From JAEUIX01 sp964611125 (lineage in GTDB: Bacteria > Planctomycetota > Phycisphaerae > Phycisphaerales > UBA1924), in NCBI GenBank assembly GCA_964611125.1, contig CAZSZO010000021.1:1-64000 (forward strand): 64,000 bases of DNA. Direction: 5' to 3'. The notes beneath the pieces were generated by a model. It was not told where the DNA came from. It ran no database searches and saw only the letters and a program-made list of their open reading frames with translations. Positions 1 to 10,029 of the stretch are shown one piece after another. Both the position numbers and the translations under genes were made by a program. Numbering within the stretch: the first letter of the stretch is position 1; each line of letters begins with the position of its first letter.

Positions 1-149
1 GTGCCCTTGAAGCCGATGGTGCCGGCCGAGTCCCAGCAGAGGGCCTCGCCGTTGGTGTCGGTGATCGTGACGATGGTGTTGTTCTGGCTCGCCCGGATGT
101 GGGCGATCCCACGGACGACGTTCTTGCGGACCTTGTTGACCTTGGCCAT
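1..149 (-). CDS. rpsK: 30S ribosomal protein S11, N-terminal part (runs off the window)
   Basis: Only the first 49 codons are present; the gene continues beyond base 1. The translation starts MAKVNKVRKNVVRGIAHIRA and goes on through SQNNTIVTITD and a GEALCWDSAG stretch, which is the S11 N-terminus with the conserved NNTIVT...G...SAG core. S11 sits on the 30S platform and contacts 16S rRNA near the decoding region. The ATG is at 149. The gene lies downstream of rpsM on the same strand, the usual S13-S11 order of the alpha operon. No anomaly is visible in the part shown. Confidence 0.95.
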   Translation of the reverse strand, partial: MAKVNKVRKNVVRGIAHIRASQNNTIVTITDTNGEALCWDSAGTIGFKG

Positions 150-284
150 GACTGTCCTTTCGCGCCGGGTGTCCGGGCCTCTGCGAGGGCCGGATCGGAG
201 CAATGCCTGCGGAATCCCGAACTGCTGAACTCGATGCTGACGCCGCGCCGGCCGCCTGCCGGCCGGGCCGAGTGAACCTCGGCT

Positions 285-662
285 TTAGCCCTTGATGCCC
301 TTCTTGCCGGCGACCGTCTTGCGGCGGCCCTTGCGGGTGCGGGCGTTGGACCGGGTGCGCTGCCCACGGACGGGCAGGCCGCGCCGGTGACGCTCGCCGC
401 GATACGAGCGGATGTCCTTCAGCCGCTGCACGTTCTGGCTCACCTGGCGGCGGAGGGCGCCCTCGACGAGGTAGCCGGCGTCGATGATCGAGTTGATCCG
501 GGCCAGCTGCTGATCGTCGACCTCGGTCGAACGAAGGTCCGGGTTCACCTGCGCCTCGGCCAGGATGTCCTTGGCGAACTTCGGGCCGATCCCGTGGATG
601 TACTGCAGGGCGAAAAAGATCTTCTTCTTCTCGGGAACGTCGATACCGGCGATACGTGGCAC
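285..662 (-). CDS. rpsM: 30S ribosomal protein S13
   Basis: 125 residues, normal length for S13, a 30S head protein that contacts the 50S subunit and the P-site tRNA. It begins MPRIAGIDVPEKKKIFFALQ, followed by the helix-two-turn-helix region (IHGIGPKFAKDIL), the GALRRQVSQNVQRLKDI segment and the basic C-terminal extension RGQRTRSNARTRKGRRKTVA that reaches toward the tRNA. It lies between rpmJ and rpsK on the same strand, with gaps of 80 and 135 bases, so the three are probably co-transcribed. The long open frame on the opposite strand here is a shadow. Confidence 0.97.
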   Translation of the reverse strand: MPRIAGIDVPEKKKIFFALQYIHGIGPKFAKDILAEAQVNPDLRSTEVDDQQLARINSIIDAGYLVEGALRRQVSQNVQRLKDIRSYRGERHRRGLPVRGQRTRSNARTRKGRRKTVAGKKGIKG

Positions 663-742
663 TGGGAAAGCTCCTCATCAGCCCGGGTGTCCGCGCCCAT
701 GCGGCGGCGGATCGGACCGCGTTTGACTCCGTCAACCTCGAC

Positions 743-859
743 TCAGCCCTGCACCTGCTTGTGCTTCGGATCGGCCTTGCAGATCACGCGGACCCGCCCC
801 TTGCGGCGGACGATCTGGCAGTCCTTGCAGATGCGACGAACAGAAGCGCGAACCTTCAC
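743..859 (-). CDS. rpmJ: 50S ribosomal protein L36
   Basis: A 38-residue protein starting at a GTG codon: MKVRASVRRICKDCQIVRRK, then GRVRVICKADPKHKQVQG. The zinc-ribbon ligands C11, C14, C27 and H33 are all present, so this is the zinc-binding form of L36. L36 binds 23S rRNA in the large subunit. It precedes rpsM on the same strand, as in many alpha/spc operon ends. A TATAGT hexamer lies on the minus strand at 925-930, but no -35 stands at proper spacing, so I do not call a promoter. It is too small to be found by length-based ORF searches. Confidence 0.95.
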   Translation of the reverse strand: MKVRASVRRICKDCQIVRRKGRVRVICKADPKHKQVQG

Positions 860-1005
860 GGCAAGCCCCTTGACTGCATGAACGTGGACAACCCCCGGCC
901 CGCACACGCCGGCAAGGGGTCGAGACTATAGCGCCCTCTTTCGTCCAAATCCCCACCCCGGCCCGTGAAGCCCTCCGAAGCCGCGACGCAACTTTCGCGC
1001 ACCCC

Positions 1006-1974
1006 TCACGCCTGCCCCGCCAGCAGCTTCACCACCGTCAGGTACCAGAACGCCGCCGGGCCGGCGAACAGGAGCGAATCGATCAGGTCGATGATTCCAC
1101 CCATTCCGGGGAGCAGCCTGCCGGAGTCCTTGATCCCCGCGTCCCGCTTCAGAATGCTGGCTGACAGATCGCCAAGCTGCCCGGCGATCCCCAGCGTCAT
1201 TCCCGCCGCGAAGCCGTGGCCGATCGAGAGCCCGGCCGCCCGTCCACCTGTCTCCATCCCGGCCCCCAGCCCCGGCGCCCCCGTCACCAGTTGCTGCTCT
1301 GTCACGGCCATGAGCATCCCCACGCACCCGGCCGCCAGAATGCCGCCCACCAGGCCCTCCCAAGTCTTGCCCGGGCTGATCCACGGGATGAGCTTGTGCC
1401 GGCCGATGGCCTTGCCTGTGAAGTACGCCCCCATGTCGCTGGACTTCACCGTTAGGATCACGCCCAGCACCACCCAGGCCGAGTACTCGGTCCGAATCGC
1501 CATCAGGAAGCCCAGGATCACCCCGGAGTAGATGAAGGCCATCAGCGCCGCCCCCGCCGCGCCGCAGGCGCCCTTCAGGTCCCGGTGCCGCACGTGCACG
1601 AGCAGCGCCAGGGCGACCACCAGGGCCGCGGCGGTGGCCAGCGCCGCCCCGCCGTGCATCCCGCCCAGCGAGCGAGCGGGCGGGCCGATGCTGAGCCCCC
1701 CGGAGATCACGCCGATCACGGCCGCGAAGACCACCACGCGCCGGGAGGCCGGCATCCCGGCGGCGCGGTGCATGCGGGCGAGCTCGATCGCCGCGCGCCC
1801 GCACACCAGGCAGCCCAGAGTGAGGAGGATCAGGCCCGGGGCGCCGCGCCCGTCGGGCAGCGTTAGCCAGGCGAGCGCCGGAGGAAAGGTCATGGCGGCC
1901 AACGCCTCATCGGCCCACATCAGGGCGACAAACCCGGCGATCAGGATTGGACCCAGCAGCAGCCGCCGACCCAT
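1006..1974 (-). CDS. cdsA: Phosphatidate cytidylyltransferase
   Basis: 322-residue multipass membrane enzyme converting phosphatidate and CTP to CDP-diacylglycerol, the precursor of anionic and zwitterionic phospholipids. The C-terminal half carries the family signature: KSSDMGAYFTGKAIGRHKL, then ISPGKTWEGLVGG, and finally LKRDAGIKDSGRLLPGMGG followed by IIDLIDSLLF, which matches the CDS signature with its Asp residues for metal binding. The N-terminal half is hydrophobic with several predicted helices. The ATG start at 1974 begins a plausible membrane segment (MGRRLLLGPILIAGFVALMW). It lies 146 bases upstream of rpmJ on the same strand; its usual uppS/rseP neighbours are not visible here. 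Confidence 0.93.
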   Translation of the reverse strand: MGRRLLLGPILIAGFVALMWADEALAAMTFPPALAWLTLPDGRGAPGLILLTLGCLVCGRAAIELARMHRAAGMPASRRVVVFAAVIGVISGGLSIGPPARSLGGMHGGAALATAAALVVALALLVHVRHRDLKGACGAAGAALMAFIYSGVILGFLMAIRTEYSAWVVLGVILTVKSSDMGAYFTGKAIGRHKLIPWISPGKTWEGLVGGILAAGCVGMLMAVTEQQLVTGAPGLGAGMETGGRAAGLSIGHGFAAGMTLGIAGQLGDLSASILKRDAGIKDSGRLLPGMGGIIDLIDSLLFAGPAAFWYLTVVKLLAGQA

Positions 1975-2049
1975 GGTTCAACCGTAGCCTGACCGCGTGT
2001 CGCCCAACCCGCGCCGGCCGATTCGGCGGTCTGCCGCGCGAAATGCACC

Positions 2050-3054
2050 TTACTCCGCAAGCGGGTCGGGACGGAACAGCTTGGTGTCCAGCGCCCACTG
2101 CCGCTCGGTGAAGTTGCCGCCGAAGTCCATCGGCGTGTCGCGCGTCGGGCGCGCGGCGCCCAGCGCGATGGTCGTCTTGGCGTCGAGATTGTCCAGCAGC
2201 GCCACGAGGATCGCCTCCGGCGTCATCGGCACCTTCGCGGCGCCGAACTCCGGCTTGTCATGATGCGAGATGATGATGTGCTGCAGCACCAGAACCGCGT
2301 GCTTGGGCAGCCGCTGCCCCGTCGCCCGCATCACCTGCTGGGCCCGGTCGTGCAGCATGATCGCCCCGTCGACCAGGTGGCCGATGAGTTCGCCCCGATC
2401 GGTGTAGGAGAAGCTGCGGTCGTACACCAGCTCGCGCGTTTTGCCCAGATCGTGCAGGAACAGCCCCATCATCACGATGTCGCGGTTGATCTTGGGGTAG
2501 AGCGGGCAGACCCGGTCGGCGAGGTGCAGCAGCGTCAGCGTGTGCTCCAGCAGGCCGCCGATGTACGCGTGGTGCATCGACTTCGCCGCGGGGCAGCGCC
2601 GGAACGCGTCCATCAGGGCCTGGTCCTCGAGGTAGATCTTCGCCAGGGCCTTGATCCCCGGGTGCTTGATCGTGTCGAGCAGCCCCGTCAGCTCGCCGAA
2701 CATCTCCTCGACGTTGCGGCTGGTCACCGGCAGCAGTTCGACGAGCTGATCGAGCGTCGGCTCGGCGGGCATGATCTGGTGAATGATCAGCTGCAGCTCG
2801 CCCTGGTACGCCTGCGTCTCACCCTCCAGGTCGACGAACCCCTCGGTAGGCAGTCGACGGAAGTGCTCGGGGTCGATCGACCACATGCGGCCGGGCATCT
2901 CGCCGGTCTTGTCGCGGATGATCGCCTTGAGGAACGGCTTGCCGTTCTTGGTGCGCCCCAGCTGCGTGTTGGAGATGCAGAAGAGCCCCCCCACATAGTC
3001 CGAAGCGTCAAAGTCCTTGATGTACTTCCGGGCCGAGGTGCTGGGTGGGGGCAT
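2050..3054 (-). CDS. YhaM-like 3'-5' exoribonuclease (OB fold plus HD domain)
   Basis: 334 residues from ATG 3054; a TTG at 3090 would add a 12-residue proline-rich leader that looks untranslated. The N-terminal ~110 residues form an OB-fold nucleic-acid-binding domain (RTKNGKPFLKAIIRDKTGEM...). The C-terminal half is an HD phosphohydrolase domain: HHAYIGGLLEHTLTLLHLAD, then IVMMGLFLHDLGKT containing the HD pair, and later HIIISHHDKPEFGA. This arrangement and length match Bacillus YhaM, a Mn2+-dependent exoribonuclease that also degrades ssDNA. Probable role is RNA turnover in the cytoplasm. It stands alone, divergent from the ABC-F gene. Confidence 0.85.
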   Translation of the reverse strand: MPPPSTSARKYIKDFDASDYVGGLFCISNTQLGRTKNGKPFLKAIIRDKTGEMPGRMWSIDPEHFRRLPTEGFVDLEGETQAYQGELQLIIHQIMPAEPTLDQLVELLPVTSRNVEEMFGELTGLLDTIKHPGIKALAKIYLEDQALMDAFRRCPAAKSMHHAYIGGLLEHTLTLLHLADRVCPLYPKINRDIVMMGLFLHDLGKTRELVYDRSFSYTDRGELIGHLVDGAIMLHDRAQQVMRATGQRLPKHAVLVLQHIIISHHDKPEFGAAKVPMTPEAILVALLDNLDAKTTIALGAARPTRDTPMDFGGNFTERQWALDTKLFRPDPLAE

Positions 3055-3284
3055 CGCCGATGGTAGCGGGGGGAGCGGCACGGGCCCCAAAGTTCACCAT
3101 CGCGGGACGACCGGGCATGCAAGCGGCCAACGCGGGGCTGAGACGCGGTGCTGAAATGGGGGAATGGGGGAGAACAGCCGATCAGCCCGCCATCGCCCCC
3201 ACCCATTCCTACACTCCGTCCCGCGCTTCCCGCCTTGTTTGATTCGCCCGACCGCTTCCTGCATCTCGCCCGGCCGTCAGCCCC

Positions 3285-5279
<1,995 letters not shown>

Positions 5280-5350
5280 GCCTGTTTTCGGCCCCCCACC
5301 GGAGCCCCTGGCGGCGTGCGGATCGGCCCGCCCCGCGATACGCTGCGCCC

Positions 5351-6619
5351 GTGCCCGGCGAACCGACCCTCCCGCCCGATGTCGACCTGCTGGCCCGCGT
5401 CTTTGCGGGCCTCGACGCCCTCGTGATGGTCCGGACCCCGTCGGGGTTCCGGCCGGTCTCGGCCCCGCCTGCCTGGGCTGGTGGATTCCCCGAGCTCGCC
5501 GGTCCGATCGAGGCCGACGCCCTCATGGGCGCCATGCCGTTCCTCTCGGTCTTCATGTTCGATGCCGAGGCCCGGTGGGCGGAGGGCGACGGCCCCGCCT
5601 CCAGCCTGCCGCTTCACAGCGACCCCTGGACCCAGCACGACAGCCACGGCCGCGAACTCGAACTGGAAGCCCGGGCCCTCTCCTGCGCCGGCGCGGCGGT
5701 GCTGATCATCGCCCGCACCGGGGCGGCCGCGGCGTGGCGCCAACAGGCCCAGCAGCAGGCCAACGTCGCCGCGCTGCGGCACGAGGCCGATGTCAAGCTG
5801 CAGCGGGCCCTGCGCGAGCTGGCCGACGCCAAGGCCCGGGCCGCCGAGGCCGAGAAGGCCGCCAGCGACGCCAAGAGCTCGTTCCTGGCCAACATGAGCC
5901 ACGAGCTGCGAACGCCGCTCAACGCCATCATTCTCTACAGCGACCTCATCAAGGACGAAGCCGAGGACCGCCGCCTGGCTCAGCTCCTCTCGGATGTCGG
6001 CAAGATCAAGTCCGCCTCGGCCCACCTGCTCGGGCTGATCAACACCGTCCTGGATCTCTCCAAGGTGGAGGCGGGCAAGATGGAGCTCCACCTCGAGTCC
6101 TTCGACCCGGCCCAGCTCGCCCGCGAGGTTGGCGACACCGTCACCCCGCTGGCCCAGAAAAACGGTAACCGACTCCAGCTTGAGCTCGACCCTGCCCTGG
6201 TCCCCATGCACGCCGATATCACCAAGACGCGCCAGATTCTGTTCAACCTGCTCTCGAACGCGTGCAAGTTCACCAAGGATGGCGTCATCACCCTCGCGAT
6301 CCGGCCCCGCCCAGGAGCCGATGACGTGGAGTTCCGCGTCCGCGACACGGGGATCGGCATGACCGCCGAGCAGCTCGCCAAGATGTTCAAGCCGTTCCAG
6401 CAGGCCGACGCGTCGACCTCGCGCAAGTACGGCGGGACCGGCCTGGGGCTGGCGCTGTGCAAGCAGTTCTGCGAGCTCATGGGCGGAGCGATCTCGGTCG
6501 AAAGCCAGCCCGGCGCGGGCACGACCTTCATCGCCGTGCTCCCCCAGCGGGTGCAGCCGCCCCCGCCCCAGCCCACCACGCCGCCGCCAAAATCCCCACC
6601 CGAACCTCCGGTGGCCTGA
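5351..6619 (+). CDS. Sensor histidine kinase, soluble, no receiver domain
   Basis: 422 residues from GTG 5351; an in-frame start at 5255 would overlap the preceding gene and add a Pro/Arg-rich stretch. Residues 1-130 form an unrecognised sensor region without membrane helices, followed by an Ala/Glu/Lys coiled coil. The HisKA box is FLANMSHELRTPLNAIILYS with the phospho-accepting His near 184. The ATPase part has N box LFNLLSNACKFT, G1 VRDTGIGM, F box KMFKPFQQAD and G2 KYGGTGLGLALCKQ. The tail is proline-rich. No response regulator is adjacent, so this is an orphan kinase; its signal cannot be told from sequence. It is followed after 3 bases by the nuclease-like gene, suggesting co-transcription. 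Confidence 0.9.
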   Translation: MPGEPTLPPDVDLLARVFAGLDALVMVRTPSGFRPVSAPPAWAGGFPELAGPIEADALMGAMPFLSVFMFDAEARWAEGDGPASSLPLHSDPWTQHDSHGRELELEARALSCAGAAVLIIARTGAAAAWRQQAQQQANVAALRHEADVKLQRALRELADAKARAAEAEKAASDAKSSFLANMSHELRTPLNAIILYSDLIKDEAEDRRLAQLLSDVGKIKSASAHLLGLINTVLDLSKVEAGKMELHLESFDPAQLAREVGDTVTPLAQKNGNRLQLELDPALVPMHADITKTRQILFNLLSNACKFTKDGVITLAIRPRPGADDVEFRVRDTGIGMTAEQLAKMFKPFQQADASTSRKYGGTGLGLALCKQFCELMGGAISVESQPGAGTTFIAVLPQRVQPPPPQPTTPPPKSPPEPPVA

Positions 6620-6622
6620 CCC

Positions 6623-7405
6623 GTGGAGACGCCCGACCATCTCGAACTCAAGGCCATGGCGCTGCGATGGCTGGCGGCCGATGGCTGCGCCGTCGCGGCG
6701 TGCGAGGTCCGTTGCCCGATCAGCCGGTACCGCGTCGACGCCGCGGGCTACGCCGATCCACCGCCGCCCCAGCGGCCCGCGGCGTTCAGGGCCGCGGTCC
6801 CCGGTGGCCCTGCGCCTCGCCTTGGCCGCACCACCTTCGTCGAGTGCAAGGTCTCCCGGGCTGATTTCCTGCGCGACACCCGCGATCGGCCCCGCCTGCT
6901 GGCGGAGCGCGACCGGCTGCACCGCGAGCTCGAGCACGTGCGGGCCGAGTTCATCCGGCCGCTGGAGCCGCACCTGCGCCGAGGCGACGGCTTCCTGTTT
7001 CCGGAGATGGAGTCGTGGGCGTACGAGCAGTCGGCTTCGCACGCCGCGCGGGTGATTGTCCGTGAGCTCCGCCGCATCGATCAGGCCCTGTACCAGGAGA
7101 CCAAGTTCTTCATGCTCGCCCAGTACCGCCTGGCGGGTCGCCTGCTGCTGCTGACCCCGCCGGGGCTCATCGAGCCGGGCGAGCTGCCGCGCAAGTGGGG
7201 GTGGCTGGTGGGGGATCCGGCCGGGCTCGAGCGGGGAGACACGCCTGGCGTGCGGATGGCGGCCCCGCCGATCGAACTCGATGCCCCGCCGGGGCGGGTG
7301 CTGCGCGTGCTGCGGAACATCGCCGTCGCCGCAGCCGGCCCGTCGGGCGTCGCGATGCGGCGCGGGTCCGCATTCACGGCGCCGCTCCCGACCCCTGTCG
7401 CCTGA
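6623..7405 (+). CDS. MmcB-like putative PD-(D/E)xK nuclease-fold protein
   Basis: 260 residues from a GTG start 3 bases after the kinase stop. The N-terminal helix (METPDHLELKAMALRWLA) is followed by EVRCPISRYRVDAAGY with Asp39, and by TTFVECKVSRADFLRD with Glu74 and Lys76. This D...ExK spacing and the VECKxSRADF phrase resemble MmcB-type DNA-repair proteins and other restriction-endonuclease-fold families. A middle helical region (110-170) and a C-terminal segment GRLLLLTPPGLIEPGELP follow. The function is inferred from motif only; the fold call is moderate and the substrate unknown. Close linkage to the orphan kinase gene is visible. Confidence 0.6.
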   Translation: METPDHLELKAMALRWLAADGCAVAACEVRCPISRYRVDAAGYADPPPPQRPAAFRAAVPGGPAPRLGRTTFVECKVSRADFLRDTRDRPRLLAERDRLHRELEHVRAEFIRPLEPHLRRGDGFLFPEMESWAYEQSASHAARVIVRELRRIDQALYQETKFFMLAQYRLAGRLLLLTPPGLIEPGELPRKWGWLVGDPAGLERGDTPGVRMAAPPIELDAPPGRVLRVLRNIAVAAAGPSGVAMRRGSAFTAPLPTPVA

Positions 7406-7436
7406 GCGGGCTGTGCACCGAAAGAGGCCGGCGCGG

Positions 7437-8537
7437 TCAGTGCTTCGGCGCGGGCTCGGGCTGAGGCTGGGGGGGCTTGTCCTTCGCCGCGTGCTCACGC
7501 CGCGACAGCAGTGAAGCCAGCACGCCCATCGTGAGGGCGCTGATGATCACCCCAAGCGACACCCCTGAGGAGACATGGATGCCGTGGAACCCGACGGGGA
7601 TGGGCGCCATGCCCAGGGCCTTGAGGGCCCCGAACAGCGTGATCTCCTCGATGGGGTGCTCGATGAGCATCTTGACCCCCACAAAGACCAACACCAGGGC
7701 CAGGCTGAGCTTGAGGTACTTGAACATCTTCATGAGCCCGGCGAGCGCGAAGTAGAGCGAGCGCAGGCCCATGATCGCAAAGACGTTGCTCGTGAAAATG
7801 ATGAACGGTTCGCGCGTCAGGCTGAACGCGGCGGGAATCGAATCGACCGCGAAGACCACGTCGGTCGCCTCCACCACCAGCAGCACCAGGAACAGCGGCG
7901 TGGCCGCCCGCACGTAGTGATGGTTCACGGTCGTGCGGACGAAGAACTTGTCCCCGTGCAGGCCGTCGGTCACCGGGAAGACCTTGCGCGCCAGCCGAAC
8001 CGTCAGGCTCTTGCCCGGATCAAAGTGCTCGTCCTTGGCCGTGACCATCTTGATCGCCGTCACGATCAGCACCAGCCCGAAGATGTAGAGCACCCACGAG
8101 AACGACGCCACCAGGCTCGCCCCGGCGACGATCATCACCCCGCGGAGCACCAGCGCCCCGAGAATCCCCCAGAACAGCACGCGATGCTGGTGCTGGATCG
8201 GAATGGCGAAGTGCGAGAAGACCAGCGTGAAGACAAACAGGTTGTCGACGCTGAGGGTGTATTCCAGGATCCAGGCGCTGAGGTACTCTACCGCCGCCGA
8301 CGAGCCGGTCATCGCCTTCCCGCCGGCCGTGACCGCTCCAGCCCCCATATACCCGTGCTCGTACACGAAGTAGACGACGATCGTGAAGGCCAGCGCGAGC
8401 AGGATGAAAATGCCGGTGTTCGCCAGGGCCCGCCCCGGGGAGATCTGACGGGCGTGCCGGTTGAGCACGCCCAGATCAATCGCGAGGATCACGCCGACCA
8501 GCGCCAGGAAACCGATCCAAAGCCAGATACTGATCAC
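7437..8537 (-). CDS. TerC/Alx-family membrane transporter (first copy)
   Basis: 366 residues, GTG start with GGAG upstream. It is a multipass inner-membrane protein: MISIWLWIGFLALVGVILAI, the DLGVLNRHARQISPGRAL loop, SVDNLFVFTLVFSHFAIP, and ATDVVFAVDSIPAAFSLT. The two acidic membrane motifs (SxDN and VxAVDSIPAAF) are the TerC family hallmarks, thought to bind the exported metal ion, Mn2+ in Alx/MntP-like and YkoY/YceF proteins. Length and topology are normal; the hydrophilic tail is Pro/Lys-rich. It lies 70 bases after the second TerC gene, so it is probably on the same riboswitch-controlled transcript. Confidence 0.9.
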   Translation of the reverse strand: MISIWLWIGFLALVGVILAIDLGVLNRHARQISPGRALANTGIFILLALAFTIVVYFVYEHGYMGAGAVTAGGKAMTGSSAAVEYLSAWILEYTLSVDNLFVFTLVFSHFAIPIQHQHRVLFWGILGALVLRGVMIVAGASLVASFSWVLYIFGLVLIVTAIKMVTAKDEHFDPGKSLTVRLARKVFPVTDGLHGDKFFVRTTVNHHYVRAATPLFLVLLVVEATDVVFAVDSIPAAFSLTREPFIIFTSNVFAIMGLRSLYFALAGLMKMFKYLKLSLALVLVFVGVKMLIEHPIEEITLFGALKALGMAPIPVGFHGIHVSSGVSLGVIISALTMGVLASLLSRREHAAKDKPPQPQPEPAPKH

Positions 8538-8607
8538 CGTGAGGAACTCCAGTTAGGCAGGCGCTGCCATCGTAGGGACCTGCCGGCCTCAACCCTGGCG
8601 CCGAGCG

Positions 8608-9807
8608 TCAGGAGGCGGGCTTGAACGTTTGATCGTGTCCGCCCGAGGCCTCCGCCGGCGGCGGGAAGAGCCTCGAAGCCACCACCGCGGCGACGAGCAC
8701 CCCGACGACCAGGATCAGCGACAGCGTCGTGTCGATCTTGATCGAGTGCATGTGCGGCAGCCCGATCGCCGGGAGATACGGCGGAACGCTCAGCAGCAGC
8801 AGCTTGACCCCCACGAACGCCAGGATCAGGATGAGCGCGGGCTTGAGGAACCGGAACTTCTCGATCAGCGCCGCCAGGCAGAAGTAGAGCGACCGCAGCC
8901 CAAGAATCGCGAAGATGTTGCTGGTGAAGACGATGAAGCTGTCGGGCGTGATCGCGAAGATCGCGGGGATCGAGTCCACGGCGAAGACCACATCGGTGAA
9001 CTCGACCATGATGAGCGCCAGGAACAGCGGCGTGATCGCCGCCCGGGCCCGCAGCGACCCCGCCGGCGGCGGGTCCATCCGCATCTCGCCCGTCGCCGGG
9101 TCGGGCGAATAGGTCGGCTTGAGCGTCCGGCGCGTGAAGAACTTTTCGCCGTCGTAGAAATCGGTCACAGGCCACCAGCGCCGCACCAGCCGCACGACGA
9201 TGTTCTTGCTCGGGTCGCTCTCGCTCTTGATCAGCGCCATCTTGACGGCCGTCAGCACCAGGAACAGGCCGAAGATGATCAGCACCCACTGGTACGCCAG
9301 GATCGCGGCGCCGCCGATGCCGATCATCCCGCCCCGCATGATCAGCGCCCCCACGATCCCCCAGAACAGCACGCGATGCTGATACTTCTGCGGCACGGCG
9401 AAGAAGCCGAACAGCATGGCGATCACGAAGATGTTGTCCATCGCCAGCGACTTCTCGACCACGTACCCCGTGAGATACTGCTTGGCCGCCTCCATCCCGC
9501 CGACCGCCCCGGTCACAATCAAGGCCCCGGCCGCTTCAGGGTCGGCGGCGTACTTGGGCGTGTCCGGCCCGCCCAGGCCCAGCCACTTGCCCTCGTAGGC
9601 GAAATACACGAACACTCCGAAGGCCACGCCGCACGCCAGCCAAACGATCGACCAGGTGATCGCCTCCTTCATGGAGACGACGTGGGCGTGGCGATGAAAC
9701 ACGCCCAGGTCGAGCGCCAGAAACACCAGCACCAGCGCCGTAAAACCCACGTAAGCCCACAGCCGCCCTGAGCCCGCCGCCGCTTCCGCCAACAGGAAAA
9801 GATCCAT
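8608..9807 (-). CDS. TerC/Alx-family membrane transporter under riboswitch control
   Basis: 399 residues from ATG 9807, which has a strong GGAGGT ribosome site six bases upstream; a longer open frame to 9987 runs through the riboswitch and is not translated in my view. Membrane motifs include FLALDLGVFHRHAHVVSMKE, LAMDNIFVIAMLFGFFAVP and FTDVVFAVDSIPAIFAIT. A hydrophilic loop of about 60 residues, richer than in the first copy (residues near 205-260, with TRRTLKPTYSPDPATGEM), separates the halves. Probable Mn2+ or related metal exporter of the cytoplasmic membrane. It is first in a two-gene unit with the 7437-8537 TerC. Confidence 0.92.
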   Translation of the reverse strand: MDLFLLAEAAAGSGRLWAYVGFTALVLVFLALDLGVFHRHAHVVSMKEAITWSIVWLACGVAFGVFVYFAYEGKWLGLGGPDTPKYAADPEAAGALIVTGAVGGMEAAKQYLTGYVVEKSLAMDNIFVIAMLFGFFAVPQKYQHRVLFWGIVGALIMRGGMIGIGGAAILAYQWVLIIFGLFLVLTAVKMALIKSESDPSKNIVVRLVRRWWPVTDFYDGEKFFTRRTLKPTYSPDPATGEMRMDPPPAGSLRARAAITPLFLALIMVEFTDVVFAVDSIPAIFAITPDSFIVFTSNIFAILGLRSLYFCLAALIEKFRFLKPALILILAFVGVKLLLLSVPPYLPAIGLPHMHSIKIDTTLSLILVVGVLVAAVVASRLFPPPAEASGGHDQTFKPAS

Positions 9808-9854
9808 GCAACCTCCACGCCTAAGGGCCCGCCGGGCCGGCCGGAACCGGTCTA

Positions 9855-9990
9855 GCCGCGTGGTCTTGCACTCCGCGGGGGCCCGAAAGGGCGCCGGCGT
9901 GATCCGGACCGGAGCGGGCGGCATCGTGCCTGACCCGCTCGTGCTGACGATCCGGACCGCCCGTTTCGACGGGAGGCTACTCCCCACAAG
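9855..9990 (-). ncRNA. yybP-ykoY (Mn2+-sensing) riboswitch
   Basis: On the minus strand the leader of the TerC gene holds the invariant GGGGAGTAGC (9976-9985), a small hairpin CCCG-TCGAAA-CGGG (9960-9973), a CGTCA element (9945-9949) and GCAAGACC (9862-9869), in the order of the yybP-ykoY consensus. P1 can form between GTGG just 5' of GGAGTAGC and CCAC just 3' of GCAAGA. The P1 3' strand CCACGC (9858-9863) is also complementary to GCGTGG (9815-9820), which overlaps the GGAGGT ribosome site. So ligand binding would free the ribosome site. The family is known to bind Mn2+ and to precede TerC-type exporters. Confidence 0.85.
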
Positions 9991-10029
9991 GGAAGCCCGA
10001 GTATAGCTTCCGCCGATCGACTGGCGATG

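Noticed and set aside
925..953. Sigma-70 promoter for rpmJ (TATAGT with TTGGAC)
   Set aside because: The spacer is only 12 bases, too short for a normal promoter.
8538..8607. Second riboswitch before the downstream TerC gene
   Set aside because: Only 70 bases and none of the GGGGAGTAGC, CGTCA or GCAAGACC elements; likewise absent before the third TerC gene.
9808..9987. 60-residue N-terminal extension of the second TerC gene
   Set aside because: It would translate through the riboswitch, is Arg/Pro-rich, and the ATG at 9807 has the strong ribosome site.
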